Assembly: GCF_001435585.1 (NCBI RefSeq)
Contig: NZ_AZEC01000011.1
Location: 36,648-100,647, forward strand
Length of the DNA stretch: 64,000 bases
Source of the DNA: Schleiferilactobacillus perolens DSM 12744
GTDB taxonomy: Bacteria; Bacillota; Bacilli; Lactobacillales; Lactobacillaceae
Direction of reading: 5' to 3'
This document shows, piece by piece, positions 58,609 to 64,000 of this stretch. Position 1 is the first letter of the stretch. Every line of letters begins with the position of its first letter. The notes beneath the pieces are model-generated. The model searched no databases, was not told where the DNA came from, and saw nothing but the letters and a program-made list of their open reading frames with translations. Made by a program: the position numbers and the translations under genes.

Positions 58609-59773
58609 TAGTATCACCTCCTTTAAGGTTAGACTGATCTGGATTGAACTTAGGCGCATCGTCTGGCAAGAAACCGACACGGCGAAGCAAAAAGTCGGAT
58701 TGGTTACCAGAAAGCGCGCCGTTTTTGACAGCACCCCCAACGGCTGCTAAATAGCTGCTCCGATCCTGATCAATGGCCGGCTGAATATCAATTTCAATAG
58801 CAGCCGAGAATTTCTCATTTAACTCACTAGCGATGGCCTGCGCATATCGGTTGAGACTATTCGCATACATGCCCTCAATCATCGATAAGGAGGACTGCTG
58901 GTCGCCTTGTCCATTAAGGTAGCTGTCAGGAATGTTATATACTTTCGCAATCTGTTTGCTTGTCCAGTCTGTGGACGAAAGCAGCTTAGAAACGTCCGAG
59001 TTTAGCTCCAACGGAGCATATGTTGTCAGCTCATCAAGCACGACTGGGCCCTTATTCGAAGTTGCTTGAGTCATGAATCCAGCCGACAATGCCTGCTTTT
59101 CTTTGAGGCTTAATGCCGACCCCTTCTTTGAAGTCAACGTCCCGTTTGAAGTAATGGCCTTTGACAGCGCCGATATTGTCAATCCATTGGCGCTGTTTTT
59201 GATGTTCAGCTCGTTTTGCAGAGCCAATAGCGGTGACCGGCCAACTTCTCCACCATTCCCAATGCCGAGCAGTCGAAGATGAATCATGTCTGACTGTGGC
59301 ACATTGTTCATAACAGAAATACTTGGCTCGTCAAAAGAAACGTTGTAAGTGAGTCCAGTACCATCGCTCAAAAGAAATACAGATACCTGAGACGGCCGCA
59401 AATATTCAAGCCGAACGGGCTGACCGGTAAGCTGGTTGCGCCAAATATAAGCATAGGCATTCCCATCAAGCAGCAGCTGCGCAGCCATTGACTGCCAAAA
59501 GGCTTGCCGATTTGTGGTTGCTGACGGATGATCAAGAATCGTTTGCGTTCGTGGCAGCCCTGCTTGCATATAGCAAGTGGCCAAGTCTGCGGACAATTGA
59601 TAAATTGTGGCATAAAGGTCTGAGTTAAGTAGAGCTTTCCGCGCGGATACATAAGCGGCCGGATCAACCATTAAGCCAGTCATCATGTCGCCATCGGCTG
59701 ATTCAAGCACGCTCTCATATTGGGGAGCAGCACGATTAGTTGCTTTACTGCTCAAAAATCCAAAAAGCACCAT
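58586..59773 (-). CDS. Portal protein, HK97 family
   Basis: This 395-residue protein would form the dodecameric portal ring. Conserved segments: YVSARKALLNSDLYATIYQL at the start, LLLDGNAYAYIWRN and LEYLRPSQVSVFLL in the wing, and IAKVYNIPDSYLNGQGDQQS before the stem region. The C-terminus is disordered and rich in Asn and Gly. AGGAGGTGA lies upstream of ATG 59773. Confidence 0.93.
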   Translation of the reverse strand: MVLFGFLSSKATNRAAPQYESVLESADGDMMTGLMVDPAAYVSARKALLNSDLYATIYQLSADLATCYMQAGLPRTQTILDHPSATTNRQAFWQSMAAQLLLDGNAYAYIWRNQLTGQPVRLEYLRPSQVSVFLLSDGTGLTYNVSFDEPSISVMNNVPQSDMIHLRLLGIGNGGEVGRSPLLALQNELNIKNSANGLTISALSKAITSNGTLTSKKGSALSLKEKQALSAGFMTQATSNKGPVVLDELTTYAPLELNSDVSKLLSSTDWTSKQIAKVYNIPDSYLNGQGDQQSSLSMIEGMYANSLNRYAQAIASELNEKFSAAIEIDIQPAIDQDRSSYLAAVGGAVKNGALSGNQSDFLLRRVGFLPDDAPKFNPDQSNLKGGDTNGSNGTN

Positions 59774-59976
59774 TAATCACCTCCTCTTTTGGCTTTGTTG
59801 ATCACAAGCGCTGTTGCGACCAGCAATATTCCCAGAATGACTTGCCCAACCAATAGACTGACTGAAAATGCAGCATAGACTAAAACGGCAAAGCCGCATA
59901 AAAAAAGAACTGTCTCGACGTTCGCAAGTAGAAACAGTCCTACGACTTTCAGTACTTTATTAAATTGTTCAACCAA
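59773..59976 (-). CDS. Small phage membrane protein between terminase and portal
   Basis: About 67 residues with two hydrophobic helices (VVGLFLLANVETVLFLCGFA and SLLVGQVILGILLVATALVI). Position and size fit the DUF1056 family of siphophages. The TTG at 59976 is proposed because GGAGG lies eight bases upstream inside the terminase end; other in-frame starts are further upstream. Function unknown. Confidence 0.65.
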   Translation of the reverse strand: MVEQFNKVLKVVGLFLLANVETVLFLCGFAVLVYAAFSVSLLVGQVILGILLVATALVINKAKRGGD

Positions 59977-61879
59977 TGGCATCGCCTCCAAACCCGAACT
60001 GGCCATTTTCAATCATCTTTTTAAACTTCTCGGGCGTCATGAGCTCAACTTCTTTGGTGCGGTCGTTGGCAATTCCGAAATCTTCAAAATGATACATGCC
60101 TTGGTAAAGCGCATCAATCAATGCATCAACGACATCAATTTTGAGTGTTGCTTTGGCCTTATCGACTTGGATTCCGACCTTATCTTCATAAATTTGGGCA
60201 TTAAGCAATGCTTTCTCCATGATTTTGTCGTCCGATCTCTTGATTGATCCTTCGATAAAACCCGTTTGCAAAAACTTCGTGGGGTCTTTAAGCTCGCCAG
60301 TTCTCTGCCTGATGGGCATAATGTTCCAGCCACTATTAAGCTCCAACTGCTTTACAAAGCGTGTGGCGCCCATGGCGTCGTAGCCAAAGCAAACCACATG
60401 CAAATGGTGGTCGCTTACATAATTCCTCAGCCACGAATATACTTGATCATCGTTGATGATGCCTTCCGGGTGACTAGTGATCGTGCAATAATCCTTCTTC
60501 GCCAGCTCTCGGTAGCCGATGCCGTCCTGCTTTTCTTTGGCCTCGATGCTGCCAGCTTTTTGCCACGGGATGAAACTATGCTGGGCAATGTACCAATACT
60601 TATGCCCGTTGCTTTCATACGGGAATACAAACCCGATAGCCGTGTTATCACTAAACATTGAATAGTCAAACCCGATGTAGACATCACGATGATCAATGCT
60701 AAGTTCAGGAATAATAGCACGTTCAACGTCTGCTAGTTTGAGAAAACAATTTTGTGACTCCTGCAGCCACATGTTCAGGTTCTTATTTTGGAAATCATCA
60801 ACAGTGCCGGCTAACATATCGGAATCCCGTTGGCCTTTAAGCCCCGCCATTAAATCGTCATGCTTGGCTGGTAAATCCAGCAGCGGGTTGCTGTTAACCC
60901 ATGTATCTGGTTTGTAGGTTTCGTCCAAATTGTCTTGCGCCCAAACCAAGCACAACTGCGTATCGGCTTCCCGTTTGTAATCCTGCTCCATGGCTTGTTG
61001 TAGCGCCCGTTCGTCATCATGAAACGGGACGGTTGGGTTAGGATAAGCCGTGGAGATTTCCACGAACTGTTTGTTGGGGATTTGCACTTGGCCGGATACG
61101 ATCTTGTTGATTTTCGTGCGGCTCTGCAATTCTCCAATTTCGTCAAAGATGGCGGTCGTAAAGTGGAATGAGTCGTACTGCCCGGACTCATGGCTGATCG
61201 CCCGCAGCACATTGTTCTGTTTCTTCTGGACAATCTGATCGGATTGGCTAGATAGCCCGTCAGGATTGAGGCCGACCTCTTTGGCCAATGACTTGAACGG
61301 TTCAATATCCAGAATCTTACGCAGCATTGTCTTAATGTAGCCAAGAATTTTGCTGGTCTGTTTGAAATTGATAGACGCCACCAGGTAGTCCTGACTAGAT
61401 AAGCCCAGGGATTCCACTAAAAACGAATAGCAGGCGATGATCGCCATCAAATAGGTCTTGCCGTTTGTCCGGCCAACACTTACGATGGCTCGGCTGAACC
61501 GTTTGCCACCATCAATGCCGCGCCAGCCAATCAATTGAGCCAAAATAAAAGCCTGCCAAGGCATTAGCTCGGTAGGCTCATCGGTGTGATCCACGTTCGG
61601 GCAAATTGCCGCGAACTTGAGGATGTTTGTGACTTTGTTCAGGTCGTAGTGGTATGGGAAGTCTGCCTCTTTTTCCAGCACCCGCTGCAAATCTCGGATA
61701 TGGCGGAACGCGGCCAACTGGATCATGTAACCGGCCTGCTGCTTGCCCTCCAGCACGTCAAAAGCGTACTGCGTGCCGACATCTGGATAGGCATTACGCA
61801 CATCGTCATAGTTGCCTAAGTGATATGCCTTAAACACATCATGCGATTGGGTCAAATCAATTGGCTTAATGGCTGTCAC
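59969..61879 (-). CDS. terL: Terminase large subunit
   Basis: This 636-residue packaging motor has the N-terminal ATPase with Walker A-like VGRTNGKTYLM near residue 144 and Walker B TAIFDEIGE near 248. The nuclease domain has its first metal-binding Asp in VYIGFDYSMFSDNTA near 404 and later Asp residues in FGYDAMG and DVVDALIDAL. The annotated start is a GTG (61879) that overlaps GGAGG; an ATT at 61870 has ideal spacing to that site. The first nine residues are therefore uncertain. It overlaps terS by 14 bases. Confidence 0.93.
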   Translation of the reverse strand: MTAIKPIDLTQSHDVFKAYHLGNYDDVRNAYPDVGTQYAFDVLEGKQQAGYMIQLAAFRHIRDLQRVLEKEADFPYHYDLNKVTNILKFAAICPNVDHTDEPTELMPWQAFILAQLIGWRGIDGGKRFSRAIVSVGRTNGKTYLMAIIACYSFLVESLGLSSQDYLVASINFKQTSKILGYIKTMLRKILDIEPFKSLAKEVGLNPDGLSSQSDQIVQKKQNNVLRAISHESGQYDSFHFTTAIFDEIGELQSRTKINKIVSGQVQIPNKQFVEISTAYPNPTVPFHDDERALQQAMEQDYKREADTQLCLVWAQDNLDETYKPDTWVNSNPLLDLPAKHDDLMAGLKGQRDSDMLAGTVDDFQNKNLNMWLQESQNCFLKLADVERAIIPELSIDHRDVYIGFDYSMFSDNTAIGFVFPYESNGHKYWYIAQHSFIPWQKAGSIEAKEKQDGIGYRELAKKDYCTITSHPEGIINDDQVYSWLRNYVSDHHLHVVCFGYDAMGATRFVKQLELNSGWNIMPIRQRTGELKDPTKFLQTGFIEGSIKRSDDKIMEKALLNAQIYEDKVGIQVDKAKATLKIDVVDALIDALYQGMYHFEDFGIANDRTKEVELMTPEKFKKMIENGQFGFGGDAIG

Positions 61880-62249
61880 CTCCCAAGAACTTCTTCATCT
61901 GCTCGGCGATGTCTGTCTTGCCTTCATCAGGCGGCTTGATTTTAGCCATCTCCGCCCGTCCTTTCGGCGACAGGCCTAATTGTTCACCAACCGCATTAAG
62001 CTGCTTGAGCGAGTCATTATAGACCTGTGTCGCCGGGTTGCGTTTGTAGCCAACGAAGTCCTTTCCGACAATTGCGCCGGTACTGTCTTGCAGCGAGTCA
62101 AATATCTTGGTCTGGATGCCATCATCAATGATGGACTGGTAGGCTTTCCGGTAAATTTCGTACTGCGTACAGTACAATTCCACCAGACCGGCATCAACTC
62201 GGGTGACTGGTGCCTTGGCTTCTAAAAAGGGGACAACTTTACGCCACAT
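61866..62249 (-). CDS. terS: Terminase small subunit, P27 family, with anomalous 5' end
   Basis: This is the core of a P27-type DNA-recognition subunit: MWRKVVPFLEAKAPVTRVDA then ELYCTQYEIYRKAY, typical of the family, 127 residues. The ATG at 62249 has no ribosome site and lacks the usual N-terminus. Upstream, AAAGGAGG (62351-62344) is eight bases before an ATC (62335). The frame from that codon reads ANQKPFYQQNNGHLPERPPE, like a P27 N-terminus, but it must shift by -1 near 62250-62280 to join the core. Either the gene is damaged, a non-AUG start and frameshift are used, or a shorter protein is made. Confidence 0.75.
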   Translation of the reverse strand: MWRKVVPFLEAKAPVTRVDAGLVELYCTQYEIYRKAYQSIIDDGIQTKIFDSLQDSTGAIVGKDFVGYKRNPATQVYNDSLKQLNAVGEQLGLSPKGRAEMAKIKPPDEGKTDIAEQMKKFLGGDSH

Positions 62250-62351
62250 GGCACTCGCAATCTTGCCAAATGCTCCGGTGGACGTTCCGGCAAATGCCCG
62301 TTGTTCTGCTGATAAAATGGTTTTTGATTGGCGATGGTCGTTGCCTCCTTT

Positions 62352-62459
62352 CTTGGCTTAGCCCCCCCGCATTAAAAATTTTGAAAGCATGCTTTGGCGC
62401 AAGACAACAGCTGTGTGTGGCTCCCCGTTTTAGAAAAATAGGGGGCGGGGGGCAAATTT
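62352..62459. other. Non-coding gap between HNH and terS; cos site candidate region
   Basis: The gap contains C7 (62362-62368) and a GC-rich run near 62438-62453 (GGGGGCGGGGGGC) around an AT-rich centre. Cos-type siphophages with an HNH gene next to terS usually have their cohesive-end site here. No dyad symmetric nick site can be fixed by eye. Confidence 0.3.
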
Positions 62460-62966
62460 TCAGCCGCGTCGTTGCGCTGTTTTCGATTGTTGCATGAGCT
62501 TAGCTACCCGTTTTACGTCACGTATCTCTGGCAATCCCGTGCGGCTGTTGGTTTGACCGGTGCCATAGTAGGATTGCTCCCACGCTGTTTTTTGCCGGTG
62601 GCAATCCGTACAGATGGTCGCTAGGTTCCCAGCGATGGTGGCCAGTCCCTGGTCTATTTCAATTGGCACAACGTGGTCGACGGTGTTTGCCAGCGTTATC
62701 TTGCCGTTTGCCCTGCAGTATTGGCAAAGTCCGTAGTCCCGATCAAGCACCAGTTGGCGAAGATGCTTCCACTGTGGTGTTTTGTAAAACTTGTACTGTT
62801 CACGTTTGCTTGCCGAACGATTGCGTATGATGTGGTTGTACTTCCAATAGCCGTGTTTCTTTTCGTCCGCTGCAACTTCCAATGACTTGTGCTGTGTGCA
62901 GTAGTGTGCCGGCCACTCCACCATATTGTGGCAGCCGTTAGCACGGCAACGGTGCACTCTAGGCAT
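62460..62966 (-). CDS. HNH endonuclease
   Basis: This 168-residue nuclease has an N-terminal zinc knuckle (CRANGCHNMVEWPAHYC). The HNH domain shows CQYC, then VDHVVPIEIDQGLATIAGNL and ICTDCHRQK, giving the His-Asn-His/zinc arrangement. In HK97-like phages this protein works with the terminase to cut the cos site during packaging. It is the first gene of the late block visible here. AAAGGAG lies before the ATG. Confidence 0.9.
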   Translation of the reverse strand: MPRVHRCRANGCHNMVEWPAHYCTQHKSLEVAADEKKHGYWKYNHIIRNRSASKREQYKFYKTPQWKHLRQLVLDRDYGLCQYCRANGKITLANTVDHVVPIEIDQGLATIAGNLATICTDCHRQKTAWEQSYYGTGQTNSRTGLPEIRDVKRVAKLMQQSKTAQRRG

Positions 62967-62992
62967 TATTTTTTTATCTCCTTTAATAGGAT

Positions 62993-63022
62993 TTTACAAA
63001 TCGGTAAGTACAGCTGTATAAT
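62993..63022 (+). promoter_or_regulatory. Promoter of the GlsB-like gene
   Basis: -35 TTTACA (62993-62998) and -10 TATAAT (63017-63022) are 18 bases apart, 50 bases before the start. Confidence 0.5.
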
Positions 63023-63072
63023 TAAGGTTGTGTACAATGAAACTGGTTTTTAAAAATTAAGGAGGAGTATTT

Positions 63073-63324
63073 ATGCATTTTCTTTGGGCATTAATCGTTG
63101 GAGCCATCATTGGTGCAATTGCTGGAGCAATTACCAATAAGGGTAATTCAATGGGATGGATCAGTAATATCATTGCTGGTCTCATTGGATCCGTCATCGG
63201 CGAAGGAATTCTTGGTCATTGGGGCCCCCAGTTAGCTGGGATGGCATTGATACCGTCCATTATTGGGGCAGTAATTCTTGTCGCAGTTGTGTCTTTCTTC
63301 ACCTCTAGGCGTCAGAACGGTTAG
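63073..63324 (+). CDS. GlsB/YeaQ/YmgE family stress-response membrane protein
   Basis: This 83-residue protein has three Gly-rich hydrophobic helices (LIVGAIIGAIAGAITNKG, IIAGLIGSVIGEGILG, LIPSIIGAVILVAVVSF), the plan of transglycosylase-associated GlsB-type proteins induced by stress. AAGGAGGAG lies seven bases before the ATG. It is transcribed divergently from the phage late genes and looks host-like. It is followed by a 46-residue membrane peptide gene in the same transcript. Confidence 0.85.
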   Translation: MHFLWALIVGAIIGAIAGAITNKGNSMGWISNIIAGLIGSVIGEGILGHWGPQLAGMALIPSIIGAVILVAVVSFFTSRRQNG

Positions 63325-63335
63325 GAGGAGTCTAT

Positions 63336-63476
63336 ATGGAAACTGTTAATTCAGTTGTCAAGATTATGGTCGTAGGAACCCTAATTGTTGGAACTGTATT
63401 AATTGCCGGAACTGTTTTTAGTGCAAAATTAATTGACAGGGCTGGAGACAAATTACAGCAGAATATTCACAACTAA
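63336..63476 (+). CDS. Small single-helix membrane protein of 46 residues
   Basis: ATG 63336 with AGGAGGAG five bases upstream encodes METVNSVVKIMVVGTLIVGT and, after a hydrophobic helix, a short charged end (DRAGDKLQQNIHN). It lies 11 bases after the GlsB-like gene and shares its transcript. No family was recognised. Confidence 0.6.
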   Translation: METVNSVVKIMVVGTLIVGTVLIAGTVFSAKLIDRAGDKLQQNIHN

Positions 63477-63491
63477 CACGTTACTTCAAAG

Positions 63492-63514
63492 CACTGGGAA
63501 ACCGGTGTTTTTTT
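63492..63514 (+). terminator. Terminator of the GlsB-like operon
   Basis: CACTGG-GAAA-CCGGTG is followed by T7. The sequence TGGGAAACCGGT recurs at 63589-63600, without a T-tract. The remaining stretch to 64000 holds no gene I can support apart from the RNA candidate below. Confidence 0.7.
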
Positions 63515-63702
63515 ATTGCGTGCAGATCAACCTAAAATTTTGTGTTTGTCTATTGTATTTGCTGCTCAACTGGGCGCATAATATGAATTGGGAAACCGGT
63601 TATCTTTCTTCCAGCACCTTTCTTTCATGATCTTTCCGGCTTCTCCCCCAAGTGATTTTTCTTCAAACTGGTTCTGCTCCCATCAGGACCATGTTTCTAT
63701 TT

Positions 63703-63735
63703 CCCATCGGTATCCCTGCCGATGGGTCTTTTTTT
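63703..63735 (+). terminator. Intrinsic terminator
   Basis: CCCATCGG / CCGATGGG with an eight-base loop is followed by TCTTTTTTT. No gene lies just upstream, so it may end a small transcript or a far one. Confidence 0.6.
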
Positions 63736-63821
63736 GGCAATTTTTAGAAAGCGTAATATAAAACGGTTGTGATTTAATGTTCAGCATATTGAATATGCCA
63801 CCATTTAGGGCATAATGTTTT

Positions 63822-63929
63822 GTGAGGGAAATCGATGGCTATGCTCGACCCCCCAGTCGTTCAGCAGTTGACCGGTTCCCTCCAAAACCGGTACACCTTT
63901 CTCACCGACCCAACAGCCGGTGTTTTTTT
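63822..63929 (+). ncRNA. Candidate small RNA
   Basis: A promoter (TTGAAT 63789-63794, CATAAT 63811-63816, 16-base spacer) is followed by about 108 bases ending in a terminator (CACCG / CCGGTG, T7 at 63923-63929). No good ORF lies between. GAGGGAA (63824-63830) can pair with TTCCCTC (63876-63882) and ACCGGTT with AACCGGT inside. The promoter-structure-terminator layout suggests a small RNA; no known family was recognised. Confidence 0.35.
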
Positions 63930-64000
63930 GCACTAAAAAAGACGCTCCACAACGTTTTACAAAAATAATTTTTTGGCCCACGACCGAGTTCAGGCGGTCT

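Noticed and set aside
41141..63000. Tailocin (headless phage particle) locus
   Set aside because: Terminase, portal, protease and capsid genes are present, so this is a full late module of a siphophage.

Overview
The window looks like the chromosome of a lactic acid bacterium of the family Lactobacillaceae, with a moderately high GC content for the group. The inference rests on a WxL/DUF916 cell-surface cluster, a ppx-ppk-ppx polyphosphate operon, an IpaB/EvcA-type protein, TcaA-like zinc-ribbon proteins and a prophage with a phiLC3-type holin. Genus-level placement (Lacticaseibacillus or Schleiferilactobacillus-like) is a guess; there is no rRNA or tRNA in the window.

Left arm (1-24.4 kb). 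Small metabolic genes come first: a PEBP-like protein, a RibD/DHFR-like reductase, and a MarR regulator divergent from an NAD(P)H-FMN reductase with a palindrome between them. A minus-strand block follows: alpha-L-fucosidase and GH3 glycosidase, then ppx-ppk-ppx, then a three-gene ABC-2 exporter whose last gene overlaps a broken fic gene. Next come a protein of unknown function, an aldo/keto reductase, a lemA-tpm-fic operon, trpS with a SAM hydroxide adenosyltransferase, and a HelD-type RNA polymerase motor.

Surface region (24.7-34 kb). A four-gene csc-type cluster (WxL, DUF916, small sortase substrate, large WxL) is followed by a degenerate CPBP membrane protein. After that lies an operon of three membrane-anchored zinc-ribbon proteins, two of them TcaA-like, with an SGNH-hydrolase lipoprotein.

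Transport and regulators (34-41 kb). An OppA-like peptide-binding lipoprotein has an unusual leader containing two short upstream ORFs and an intrinsic terminator. Then come an MFS exporter with its MarR regulator, csbD, a pyridoxamine-oxidase-like protein, a membrane-anchored gene broken by an amber codon, and a DUF2321 zinc protein.

Prophage late module (about 41.1-63 kb, nearly all minus strand). Read in transcription order it holds an HNH nuclease, terminase, portal, ClpP-like protease, HK97 capsid, head-tail connectors, tail tube, tail chaperones, tape measure, Dit, Tal, baseplate/fibre genes, holin and endolysin. A plus-strand accessory gene lies beyond the lysin. No integrase, repressor or replication gene is visible. 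Host-like genes or a candidate small RNA follow the HNH gene.

The strongest novelty is a family of about 180-bp structured intergenic repeats: two full copies and one deletion derivative, all between convergent genes. The two full copies differ by compensatory base changes in three separate stems. Other points of interest are the OppA leader, a phage seven-bladed beta-propeller closed by its own N-terminus, two Fic proteins without the catalytic histidine, and anomalous translation starts in the terminase genes.
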